Assembly: GCF_003324165.1 (NCBI RefSeq)
Contig: NW_025407830.1
Location: forward strand, 1-64,000
DNA: 64,000 nt
Source: Naegleria lovaniensis
Taxonomy: Eukaryota; Heterolobosea; Eutetramitea; Acrasida; Naegleriidae
Reading direction: 5' to 3'
Shown here: one piece after another, positions 52,496-62,457 of the stretch
Numbering within the stretch: the first letter of the stretch is position 1
How the letters are laid out: the number at the start of each line of letters is the position of its first letter
Notes under the pieces: model-generated
The model's input: the letters and a program-made list of their open reading frames with translations, nothing else
Database searches by the model: none
What the model was told of the DNA's origin: nothing
Made by a program: the position numbers and the translations under genes

Positions 52496-54727
52496 ATGAA
52501 CAGCCACACACTGAGTATTAATAGCAAGCCGTTTTTTCCGAGCATGCAAAGCACATCGTTGGATAATCATCATGAAAATCAAAATCTAGGAAGTAATAAT
52601 ATTCATCATGGTAACCACACCAAGGCACAATCATCATCAACACTCGATCAACAATTGAATAATCAAGAGAAGCTGAACAAGAAACAAAACCGAAAGAAGG
52701 GAAATATGAAATCAGAGGAAATGCACATACGAAACAATGAATTAAAGGAATCGAATATGGAAAATGCAAACGTCATCAATAATATTTCGCAAAACCGCAA
52801 ACAATCAAAACGGATAAAAGGAACACAAAATTCACAAACTCCGATACCCAATCATTCATTCATGACTACCACTCAGACACAATCGGAATTATCCAACGCT
52901 TTGGATCGTGTTCATGCTCATCAATACTCTCAAAATTTCCCTTCCGTGAACGCATCCATTTCTTCGACATCCTCTTCTACAATCACTCCGGTACCATTTT
53001 CCTACAAGGATATTTTACAAAGCAAGACGAGTGGAATTTTAACAAATTCTGAAATTTTGCCTCAAAAGAGTGTTGTCGTTGCAGCACATTCAAACAATAA
53101 GCAACAACACATCTCTAAACAGCCTGTGCTGGATGTTATCAACAACAATACCATTAATAGTAGCACACCAACACCACAGACGGCAGCTACACAAACAAAA
53201 GAACTAAAGTCGGAAAAAAAAGCAAACCGTAAACAATTAGAAAATGCAGCCAATAACAAACAGACTGCTTTGAAATCACCAACCTCTACTAATGCTCCCA
53301 CAACACCACCCAAACAAACCAAGCTCACTAAAAAACAAAAAGCTCAATTACTAATCAATACACTTCTTCAAGAACGAAAAGAATTCACACTTGCGGATCA
53401 TATTGGTGGTGACATTGACCAACTCTTGAAGAGTACTCAGGAAGCCTCTAGTTCTTCCACAACAACACAAGCATTGCCTCCAGAAAAAACAAAAACACCC
53501 AAAGAATCTCCAAACAAACAAGGAAAAGACAAGCTCAAGAAAGATGCTACAACTGTAACGAACAACAAAAAATCCATTAGCAAGATGAACACTCTCGAAA
53601 AAGCCTTACTCACCAAAAGTGACATGAAAGGAAGAAAACCCATTCGTTTAGAAATTTACTCAGATAAGGTCACGAACGAAGATGTCTATAAAGCCTTTAT
53701 GCTCGCTGTCAATCAGCAACAAACAGGCCATGGTATTGCTAAGGACACACAACGAGATTCATCCACCACCAACATACATGATGTAAATGGGGCTGAGGAT
53801 ATGCTCGTCACTGTGGCAACAAAAAAGAAAAAACCGAACAAGCTCAAAAAAATTATTCTCAAAGAGAAGGAAATTAGAAAGCTTCAGAATCTCTCTCCAA
53901 ATGATTTTATCGATATTAAGAAATATTTGAAAAAGAAGAAACAAGAAGAGACAACCGAAGAAGAAACCGATGAGACAGATCAAGTGTTTGTGATTGAAAT
54001 TGAGAGAGAAAAACACAATGATTCGCCTACAAGTGTGAGCAATGACAATTCAGATCGGAAAGAAAATGAAAAAACATCAAATGAACAAGATACTGCGCAC
54101 ACGTCTCAAATCGATAATAAGGAGGATGTCAACGATAATGTGAACAAAGAAAGTGAGTCAGACTCTGAGAGTGTCATTTCTGAGACGGAATCAATGAATA
54201 TTGTCTTGAAAGGAGCCAACGAAAGAAAGATTCGTGAATATGTTCCCTATCCTCTCGATCCAGTCTATGAGAATTGTGTATTTCAAATGTTGGCTAAACT
54301 TCAATTTTATCAGCACAGGTTAAAAAAAACAGACAAGAAGAAATTCAAAGCAAGAAGAAGATATGTCATTGGAATTCGTGAAGTGTTGAAAGGTTTAAAA
54401 ATTAAGGAAATTAGAGCTGTCGTAATCGCTCCTAACATTGACAAGATTACAACTCCAGGTGGGCTCGATTCAAAAATTGAGGAAATCATTCAAAAATGTA
54501 ATGAAATGGAACTTCCAGTATTTTTTGCACTCACCAAAAAGAAGCTGGGTATTGCCCTAAAAACCTCCACTAAATTAAGTGTGATTGGATTGTACAGTAT
54601 GGATGGAGCTTTTGATGAGTTTAAAAAGGCAAAAGCCATGATTGAAGAAAAATTGGCTCTTGTGGAAGAACAAAAAAAGAAAGACAATTCCTCACAACCA
54701 ACGACAACAATCACCAGTTCAGAATAA
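52496..54727 (+). CDS. SECISBP2: SECIS-binding protein 2-like, L7Ae-type RNA-binding protein
   Basis: 743 residues, single exon. The first about 570 residues are low complexity (Asn, Gln, Ser, Thr, Lys), with basic patches. The C-terminal block from about 580 is the selenocysteine-insertion RNA-binding module: FQMLAKLQFYQHRLKKTDKK, KARRRYVIGIREVLKGLKIK, AVVIAPNIDKI, GGLDSKIEEIIQ, PVFFALTKKKLGIAL and VIGLYSMDGA. The LGIREV / APN-KI / ALTKKKLG wording matches SECISBP2 and its paralogue more than ribosomal L7Ae or NHP2. SECISBP2 binds the SECIS stem-loop in selenoprotein mRNAs and recruits EEFSEC-Sec-tRNA to UGA. So the organism should have selenoproteins (inference). Confidence 0.82.
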   Translation: MNSHTLSINSKPFFPSMQSTSLDNHHENQNLGSNNIHHGNHTKAQSSSTLDQQLNNQEKLNKKQNRKKGNMKSEEMHIRNNELKESNMENANVINNISQNRKQSKRIKGTQNSQTPIPNHSFMTTTQTQSELSNALDRVHAHQYSQNFPSVNASISSTSSSTITPVPFSYKDILQSKTSGILTNSEILPQKSVVVAAHSNNKQQHISKQPVLDVINNNTINSSTPTPQTAATQTKELKSEKKANRKQLENAANNKQTALKSPTSTNAPTTPPKQTKLTKKQKAQLLINTLLQERKEFTLADHIGGDIDQLLKSTQEASSSSTTTQALPPEKTKTPKESPNKQGKDKLKKDATTVTNNKKSISKMNTLEKALLTKSDMKGRKPIRLEIYSDKVTNEDVYKAFMLAVNQQQTGHGIAKDTQRDSSTTNIHDVNGAEDMLVTVATKKKKPNKLKKIILKEKEIRKLQNLSPNDFIDIKKYLKKKKQEETTEEETDETDQVFVIEIEREKHNDSPTSVSNDNSDRKENEKTSNEQDTAHTSQIDNKEDVNDNVNKESESDSESVISETESMNIVLKGANERKIREYVPYPLDPVYENCVFQMLAKLQFYQHRLKKTDKKKFKARRRYVIGIREVLKGLKIKEIRAVVIAPNIDKITTPGGLDSKIEEIIQKCNEMELPVFFALTKKKLGIALKTSTKLSVIGLYSMDGAFDEFKKAKAMIEEKLALVEEQKKKDNSSQPTTTITSSE

Positions 54728-55425
54728 GTGGCATTAGGTGTAGAATTTTTGGTGGCCAAAGTATTCATGAATTTGATTGGCAGGAAACACTCTTTATGTG
54801 CCAACTATAGAACTCTTTATTTTACCGAATGCCCTTAATTGAGATCACTGTGGTCTCTCAGTGTCCATCAGGTGTTTTTTGCGATGGAAAAAGTCAAGCA
54901 AACACTTTTTATTGCAAATAACCTTACAACAAACCATTTTTCGTTAATAAGGGTAATTTCATGGTCAATAAGAAAAATTAATCTCACATAACATTGGACG
55001 AGACAACAGTGTGAAAAGAAAGCAGGTAAAAGAACAGGCTCCCTAAGCTGCTACATCTATAAATTACCTTTTCGGCAGCTGTCATATTATTCAATATTAT
55101 TCAGGCTTTCTTCTCCTTCTTTTCTGTGGAATCTCTTAAATGGATCTAATCTTGTTCGTAGAGCTGTTTACATGGTTTTGGATTGGCAAAATCTTGTGAT
55201 GGCGAAGCGGATGGGCTTCCCTTGTGGGACACACCTGATAGTTATTTCTTACATGATGTCATCTAAAAAGCAACCAAACAAAATTCTAGTCTTCCAAGCA
55301 TCGAAAATAACTACTGATTTAAAATAATACTAAGTAGGATCTGCCAATGTTTTGAGAATTTCAAGATACAGACATCCATGCTCCTTAATCTGGAACAAGA
55401 AAATCCTCATTTCAAAATAATACAC
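54728..55425. other. Intergenic region
   Basis: About 700 bases between convergent genes. There is one possible short hairpin near 54840-54858 (GAGATCACTGTGGTCTC). No coding frame with character, no repeat and no RNA gene fold was recognised. Confidence 0.3.
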
Positions 55426-55887
55426 CTATAAATTGGAATATCTTTCCCTACTATGAGTAGATTCTTGCAAAATTGATTGATGCAATTCCACAAAATACCA
55501 ATTATCAGCAAAAAATTCATCATTTTGTGGTTCTTGTTGTGGTCTGGATGGACGAGAAGCACTACCACCAGTTGTAGGGCCTCCATAATTTCTCAAATAA
55601 ATATCTTTAGCTGATGCCGGTAATGGATTGAGTAAATTCTCTCCACCAGACACACTTTTCGAATAATCATAATTCGGAGTTGATGGCATGACCACAAGTG
55701 AAGCATTGCCATTAATTTTGCAAATTCCATTTTCCACGAGTAATCCGAGACTTGCTCTCATATCCCCGGTCAGTTTTGCAAACTCGGAAACACCCATCAT
55801 GGGGAGTGAGGAATTGGACGATGAGGAGGCAGGTGATGTTTCATTTGAAGACATTTTTTTATGTTGCATCATGCCAGAACGTAACAA
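55426..55887 (-). CDS. Small hypothetical protein
   Basis: Up to 153 residues, single exon; an alternative Met at 55854 would give 142. Unrecognised. A Ser-rich N-terminus leads to a short helical region (GVSEFAKLTGDMRASLGLLV), then a Gly/Pro/Ser linker and a C-terminal helix (NWYFVELHQSILQESTHSRE). Arrangement and composition look like a real protein rather than a chance frame, and no larger frame overlaps it. It is divergent from the cathepsin gene, 116 bases away. Confidence 0.55.
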   Translation of the reverse strand: MLRSGMMQHKKMSSNETSPASSSSNSSLPMMGVSEFAKLTGDMRASLGLLVENGICKINGNASLVVMPSTPNYDYSKSVSGGENLLNPLPASAKDIYLRNYGGPTTGGSASRPSRPQQEPQNDEFFADNWYFVELHQSILQESTHSRERYSNL

Positions 55888-56003
55888 AACACGAACGACA
55901 AACTCTGATAGAATAGATAGAATAGTAAGCTCAACAGTATCATGATTTCATTGAGATCTACTCAAATCTCATTCCCAAGATTTTTTATCATCAAAAAAGA
56001 AAA

Positions 56004-57554
56004 ATGAAAACTCTCCTGTGTTTCATCGCCGCGTTCGTGATGATTGCTCTTTCATCATCCTCGGCCTATGGATTTGAAGCTTGTTTTGAGCCTAATCACT
56101 TGTTGAGAGAAATGAACATGAAGAACAATGCGGAACCTATCAAGATGACTTATCCCTTGATGAAGGCTATTCCTTCCAATTATGATTGGAGAAATGTTAG
56201 TAAGTATGAATACCATCATATGTTTAACAATTTCATCAAATGATCATTAATTTTGGCGTCGTTGATGATTCCGTACGATGATAGGCGGAGTGAACTATCT
56301 TTCACCAATTAGAAATCAAAACCTCCCACAAGCCTGCGGAAGTTGTTGGGCTGTTACCACTACTTCTGTGTTGGCAGACAGAATCAATATTCTTAGAAAG
56401 GCATCTTGGCCAATGGCCTACCTTTCTCCACAACATGTTTTGGCTTGTGGTAATAGTGGTACTGTAAGTGTCAACAACAGTGAACTAGTTCTTTATATTT
56501 TGTAATGACAATGTTCATGGAAATTTATTGTGAAAATATTTCATGAAATAATATGAATATGTGATGGTAATTACAACATCACGACAGTGCAAAGGAGGAG
56601 ATGTAAGTTTTATTTTCACAGATTTTGTGTGAATTGTTTCAACTAAATACTTCAACGTATGAAATGTTGTTAATTGTACTAACTACATCCATTCCACCAC
56701 CGTTAGCACTACTCTGTCTATGTCTATGCCAACAAATTTGGTATTCCAGACGAAACTTGCAACAACTACAGAGCTATTGGTAAGTCATGATCATGGTGAC
56801 AACAATCGAGTTGTTTGAATTGAGATGTTTTTTTAACAATGCCTATCACATGAAATAGATCAAACATGTACGGATATGAATGCTTGCTACACTTGTTCTA
56901 CCTTTGGTGCTTCAAATTGTCATCCAATTCCAAACTTTAAACGTTACAAGGTTGGTCAATATGGTGTCATTAAGGGATCAGATAACATGAAGAGTGAAAT
57001 TTTCGCAAGAGGTCCAATTACTTGTGCCATGTAAGTGAATGTGTGTTAGTTCTGTTGTGACTAACTTATTGTTGCGCAATCTATTATTTATGAATTATTT
57101 AAATTTGTAATTCATTGATTGTGGAACTTTGTAATTGTCTTGACTTGTTATTCAATGAAACAGCCAAGTGACTCCAGAATTTGAAAGATATACTGGTGGT
57201 GTTTTCAATCAAGTTATTGCCAACCCACAAGTGAGCCACATTGTTGGTGTTGTCGGTTTTGGTGTTGATCCTCAATCACAACAAGAATACTTTATTTTGA
57301 GAAACTCATGGGGAAGGTTTGTATTGCTTGGTTATGAAAAATGCATTCATGATTTTGTTTCTACTTTATGGACCAATTTCGAAACATTAACGTTTTTTAC
57401 ATCAATGCATCTCTATCATGTCTATTTGTACAATATTTTATTGTAAAAATATCAAAACTATAGCACATGGGGTGAACAAGGATTTGCCAGAGTTACTGTC
57501 AACTCATTGGGCATTCAAAACGATTGTGTTTTTGGTGTTCCAATCAATGCTTAA
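56004..57554 (+). CDS. CTSZ: Cathepsin X/Z-like cysteine carboxypeptidase
   Basis: Seven exons, all phases consistent: 56004-56199, 56285-56463, 56588-56602, 56707-56779, 56859-57030, 57164-57316, 57464-57554, about 292 residues. A lysosomal papain-family (C1) enzyme that trims C-terminal residues. Signal peptide 1-23, then a very short propeptide, as in cathepsin X. Mature motifs: [19 protein letters not shown], the catalytic Cys in [42 protein letters not shown], catalytic His in [11 protein letters not shown] and Asn in LRNSWG. The [10 protein letters not shown] and DWRxVxGVNY words are cathepsin X/Z hallmarks. Intron density is exceptional for this window. Confidence 0.9.
56588..56602 (+). 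other. 15-nt microexon of the cathepsin X gene
   Basis: TGCAAAGGAGGAGAT (CKGGD) flanked by ACAG acceptor and GTAAGT donor. It encodes exactly the residues that family members have between the CGNSG and HYSVYVYA segments (C-x-GGD), so it must be spliced in. Phase 0 on both sides. Confidence 0.8.
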
Positions 57555-58335
57555 ATATGATTAGCCTCTTGTACTTCAAAAATATATTATTTTATAATTT
57601 CTTTTATTATTTGGCAACGTATTAAAGTGCATGATTTTTGTTACAATTTATAGCAACATTTTCGGTAATGTCAATGAGAGATTGATTTTGTGTGAGATAA
57701 ACAACACACTGATCAAAATCAATCATCTCCAGTCTGTCACAACTCACGTTTGAGCCATTAATGGACTTGTGCACTTACTACACGAAAAAGAAAAAAGTAC
57801 CAATTCTTTACTTTGCAAGCAACAGCAAAAACTTTTCTTGCCGAGCTCTGTAACCATTGTTGCATGAGCTGCTAGGATCCTGCACTCACTTGAAACCCAT
57901 CACAGAGCACGCTTCACGTACGCGATACCACCTCTGTTTCTTACCCATCACTCCTCCATTATTATTGATTCTCTCTTAAACTCGACACGAAATTCAAAAG
58001 GGCCATCATTCCTTGTCATTGTATAAAATCTTGTACCTGTCACTCGTTGCGCACCTTGTTCATAAAAGACAACCATCGACTCCGGTTTCACGCACGAAAA
58101 GGCAACTCGTTGAAAATTCGCTCTACCTCGTTGTTGTCGTTCATTGTAATAATAATTTTCATTGTATCCTCCAACACAAATTGCATTTTCAAAAAAGAAT
58201 TACGACAAGATTGAAAAATCTCTTCAAAGAATTTGCAATTTTTTCTTGAAGATCATTCATTGTAAACTTTCAACTCACACCCACCCGCATTGTTATTGAC
58301 TAGTATTGAACTCGGACGACCATTATAAAAACATC
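57555..58335. other. Intergenic region
   Basis: About 780 bases between cathepsin X and the Ser-rich gene. Short frames occur (for example 58013-58249) but look incidental. No repeat was identified. Confidence 0.3.
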
Positions 58336-60408
58336 ATGACGGCACATTCTCAACAATCAGAACGTCATGAGAATCCAAGAATGAGAAACAATTTGATTTG
58401 TGAACAAGAGTGTCATCAACAAACATCATCCCAATCATCACAACAACAACAACCACCACTCTATTGTTGTCAAATCTTGTCGACTCTGCAAGATTTCAAA
58501 TATTCTTCGACCCATGTTCGACCTTCAACGATTCATTTGAAATTTTCCAACCGAATGATGACATCTGACACTCATGAAGGTCATTGCTCTGGAGTATCAA
58601 ACCATGCATTACAGACCTCTCCTCAAAAGATTCCCATTCGACTTCCATCTTCTCCTGCTTCGAAAAGAATAATTTCATCTCAACAACTCAATCTCGCCTT
58701 TCCAATTCTCAATCCAAAAATTTCCACTTTACAAAATGCATTTCAACACGTTCCAAATCCAACTCCAGTCACTCTCAGTTCCTCTCTCATTCAATCTTTG
58801 AAATCCTTTTCAACTTCCAATTCTTCAAATTCTTTCAATTCTTCAAAATTGAAAAATTTCAAATTTCCATCCTTACTTGCTCAACCATCGACTAACCATT
58901 CCTTCCAAATTGGTTTTCAATTAACTCATCCATTACCTTGGAAAGGTTCGAATGGAGGATTTTGTTGTGTCATTTGCAGCATGTTGGCACAAAAAATTAT
59001 ATTTGGACCTCCACAAGATTTTTCTCAACATTGGAAGAGAAAAAAGGGACATTTAGAGAATGGAATAATTACCAATGAAATTTTGAAGAAAATCATTCAA
59101 ATGTATGGAGAAGGATTTTCCAACTTGTTGGGAGGAAGAATGTGTGATCGACATGTGTCACAAATTTGTGGAAAACAAGTCGAACTTGTGAATTCCGTGT
59201 CAACCATGCCAACTGTCAATGAATCAACCACCATGCATTCATCCATGATCTCTTTGAAAAAGAGAGAAGACAACCACCACTCGAACAGTTTAGAATCCAA
59301 TCGAAAAACTCGAAAAATTACTCCAACAGAAGCTACAACAAATTCCAACGATGAACAAGAAGACAATTTCGATTTCGATGCTTCTTCTCAAAGCAGTGAT
59401 TATTCCTCCATGGATGATGACGACGGTTCTTCAGAAGATTTTGAAAATCATTCCAATTCTGAATCCTCACCAAATAGATTTCAAACAAGTCAAAGAAAAT
59501 CAAATCCACTTTTAGAAAGTCCAAGAATTTCCACTCGAAGACAACAAAAACAAGAATTATTATGTAATTACAAGAGATTAATTGAGAAAGAAAAGCTAAC
59601 AGACGAGGAGGAGGAGGAGGAGGAACCATTTCCAAACCAAACTCTGTCCATTAAGGAAAAAGAAGAAGAAAAACAAACTGTGAAAAAATCATCTGAAAGT
59701 TCTTCGAATGGTCAAACACATCCATTATTGACATTGACAACAACAACGAATACTTCTCCAAGACCTAGAAGAAGATTCTTTCGAAGAGGAACCGATCATG
59801 TTTCTTCGTCACGAAGTGTCACAACCATTCATCAACGAAGAGATTTACCTCTCGATCAAGATGCCATTTCCATTGTCATTGTGAATTCCAATGACCATTC
59901 GGCATCTTCCATGAATGTCATGAATACCAATCATGGACATGCATGTTGCGGAGATGACTCGTCAAGTACAAGTAATCATTCGATGGATCAATTGAAACCA
60001 AATTCTCCTTCCAAAAAGTCCTCAACAACAATATCAAATTCACATCATGAAAGAATGTATTTAGATTTTTTAGAATATGACGATCAAGATGACGTTGAGT
60101 CAAATTCTCATGAAGGAGATGATCACACGACGTCATTGGAAGAGCCCATTCTCAATCCTTCCGTGCATGATTTTCCTAATCTTAAGGTTCTTGATAATAC
60201 GCGCTCAATGTCACAACAACCTCAGACGTTTGACACTAGTTGCAAAAACGAAGATTCCTTCCACGTGTTGGTTTCATTGATGGAAGAATTGGTAAATCAG
60301 GAAGATGAACAAGCACATGGATCATGTGTGGTTCAACTTGGAGAGAATCATGAAACTTTGAACAGCGTACCACCACGAAGAAGATTTATTCGCAGATTCG
60401 TCAAGTAA
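58336..60408 (+). CDS. Ser/Asn-rich protein with Cys/His segment, unknown function
   Basis: 690 residues from the first ATG; the frame is open a little further up. Mostly low-complexity Ser, Gln, Asn and acidic runs (DDDDGSSEDF, EEEEEEEP). One compact segment near residues 210-290 looks folded: GGFCCVICSMLAQKIIFGPP, FSQHWKRKKGHLENG and CDRHVSQICGKQ, with spaced Cys and His that could bind zinc. A second patterned piece, RPRRRFFRRGTD near 475, recurs at the C-terminus as PPRRRFIRRFVK. It is probably a nuclear or cytosolic regulatory protein. I do not recognise the family. Confidence 0.6.
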   Translation: MTAHSQQSERHENPRMRNNLICEQECHQQTSSQSSQQQQPPLYCCQILSTLQDFKYSSTHVRPSTIHLKFSNRMMTSDTHEGHCSGVSNHALQTSPQKIPIRLPSSPASKRIISSQQLNLAFPILNPKISTLQNAFQHVPNPTPVTLSSSLIQSLKSFSTSNSSNSFNSSKLKNFKFPSLLAQPSTNHSFQIGFQLTHPLPWKGSNGGFCCVICSMLAQKIIFGPPQDFSQHWKRKKGHLENGIITNEILKKIIQMYGEGFSNLLGGRMCDRHVSQICGKQVELVNSVSTMPTVNESTTMHSSMISLKKREDNHHSNSLESNRKTRKITPTEATTNSNDEQEDNFDFDASSQSSDYSSMDDDDGSSEDFENHSNSESSPNRFQTSQRKSNPLLESPRISTRRQQKQELLCNYKRLIEKEKLTDEEEEEEEPFPNQTLSIKEKEEEKQTVKKSSESSSNGQTHPLLTLTTTTNTSPRPRRRFFRRGTDHVSSSRSVTTIHQRRDLPLDQDAISIVIVNSNDHSASSMNVMNTNHGHACCGDDSSSTSNHSMDQLKPNSPSKKSSTTISNSHHERMYLDFLEYDDQDDVESNSHEGDDHTTSLEEPILNPSVHDFPNLKVLDNTRSMSQQPQTFDTSCKNEDSFHVLVSLMEELVNQEDEQAHGSCVVQLGENHETLNSVPPRRRFIRRFVK

Positions 60409-60825
60409 AATAACGTTGTTTCAAGATTGAACTGTTCCAGTATTAAAAAAATGTCAATCAAAAACTTGCAACCTCGCAGAGCAGGTAAGACAGTAATCAC
60501 AAGGATCATCCAGTCCATTGCAAGCTTAGGTTGTAATAGTCGTGGTTTTGAAAAATGATTTCCAAACGTGAGGCAAAAAGATTACATCCGTTCTTGGATT
60601 GAAGACACTTTGGTTGAAGGCAACTTTCCAAAGGTAGAGTCAAAGCCAGTTTCAACCGATCATTAATCATCATTGAATGGACTCCAAAGCAGGATTGTGT
60701 ATCAAAATTTTACAGCTTTTTTCAAATTCTTCAAGAATTCACCAATGTATTTAACACCTTTTCACTGGCAATTCCCAAACCACTCAAATTTCTTCGAGTA
60801 TTTAACTTCTTCAACAAACTAGAAA
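60409..60825. other. Intergenic region
   Basis: Approximately 415 bases between the Ser-rich gene and the convergent LRR pseudogene. The last part (about 60700-60825) has FFKFFKN-like minus-strand words similar to LRR repeats and may be a worn-out extension of the pseudogene. Otherwise nothing was seen. Confidence 0.3.
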
Positions 60826-62019
60826 TTAATCCCAATCATAATCACTTTCATAGTCACTTATATCCCAATCAATCACAATCCTCAACCGGCCATTGTTAGA
60901 AATATATTTAGCACCGTCGTTGTCAATTCTATTGCTGCACAGATTCAAATCAGACATCTTCTTCATATATTGGCTCTTAGCAATATGTTTGACTCCTTCA
61001 TTGTCAATTTCGTTGTAACTGAGATCCAAAGAAGTCAAATTTTTCAACCACTCATTTGTAGAAATATATTCGACATCTTCACTACTAATTTGATTGTCAG
61101 ACAGATCTACAGAAGTTAAATTTTTTTAACCATTCACTGTCAACAACATGTTTAACGCCTTGACTGCCAATTCTATTTGCACCCAGGCCCAAAGAAGTCA
61201 CGTGCTTCAGCGTCTCACTTGTAGAAATATGTTTGACTCCTTCATTTCCAATTTGATTGTCAGACAGATCTAAAGAGGTCAAGTGCTTCAACCATTCACT
61301 CATAGAAATATATTTCGCACCCTCACTACCTATTCTATTGCAACTCAGATTCAAACAAGTCAAATTTTTCAACCGTTCACTCGTAGCAATATATTTGGCT
61401 CCTTCACTGTCAATTTGATTTTTATCCAGATCCAAACAAGTCAAATTTTTCAACCATTCGCTCATAGCAAAATATATCGCACCCTCACTGCCAATTCTAT
61501 TGCTATACAGAATCAACGAAATCAACTTATTAAAATGTTCACTCGTAGCAATATATTTGACACCTTCATTGCGAATTTCATTACCACTCAGGTTCAAATA
61601 AGTCAAATTCTTCAAGAATTCACTCGTAGCAATATTGAACACCTTCATTGCCAATTTCATTGAATGTCAAATCTAAAGAAATCAAATTCTTCAAACATTC
61701 ACAATTAGCTAAATTCTTGATTGGTTCAGAAACATGTTTGAAGTGATTTTCTGCGAATGATAATGAGAGAGGAATTCGAAATGCTACTTGTCTCCATTGT
61801 TTTGAAATTTTCATACAAACTCGAGCAATAAACAATGATCCAAGGAAACGAAGAATTTCTAAAATAATATCATCAATGAATGTTGTTGTAATTTGTCGGA
61901 ATTGGAAGAGAGAAACCATCTATTTCAGCAACATCATTGATAGTTGATGATGACGATTCAGCACCACTTTCAACCGACGCCGCCGTAATTTTTCTCTTTT
62001 TACTGTTCGGTGCTAGCAT
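60826..62019 (-). pseudogene. F-box / LRR pseudogene, paralogue of the 36-38 kb gene
   Basis: The minus-strand start MLAPNSKKRKITAASVESGA and NDVAEIDGFSLP match the intact paralogue (NDVAEIDGFSLPTSYN), followed by the F-box part (FIDDIILEILRFLGSLFIAR) and about ten 24-residue LRR units. Three frame changes break it: near 61880-61900 just after the start domain, near 61632 (two bases missing in the QYIATSE repeat), and in a T7 run at 61121-61127. The end (RIVIDWDISDYESDYDWD) is non-repeat. The repeats remain well kept, so decay is recent, or one or more of the changes are assembly errors. Confidence 0.75.
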
Positions 62020-62457
62020 TGGATGCTGCTAGAATGAAATATTTTTTTGTAAAAGTCTTGCAAGAGATTGTCAATACACTCTTGGAAGGTTTATATTTGG
62101 TTGACCAATCTAGAGATTCAACCAAATCCATGCAGCTGCATTCAACAATTGAAGTACCCACGTTCACGCCATAGGCTTCTATTAAAAAGGTCACGAAATT
62201 TTGTCAAGACCAAAAAATTCAAGTGAAACGTCGGTCTTGTGTGTTTTATTTCCATCATTAACCCAAAAAAAGAAATTTGTGTGCCAACCAAACGGAGAGC
62301 ACCTATTCAATTCAACTATTACTAGTACCTATTAATCCTTTATTATTATTATTAGATATACATTTATTCATTCCGAATAGAATACAGCCAATTTGCAGAG
62401 TAAATTTAATACTCTCAAAGATAACCGTTTTTATATATTTATTAAATATTAACAACA
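62020..62457. promoter_or_regulatory. Divergent intergenic region
   Basis: About 440 bases, AT-rich, with a short run of ATT triplets near 62340-62356. It precedes the IFRD-like gene and the pseudogene start. No gene is evident. Confidence 0.35.

Noticed and set aside
54840-54858. Hairpin as an RNA gene or transcription terminator
   Set aside because: One short stem only, no further fold or sequence signature.
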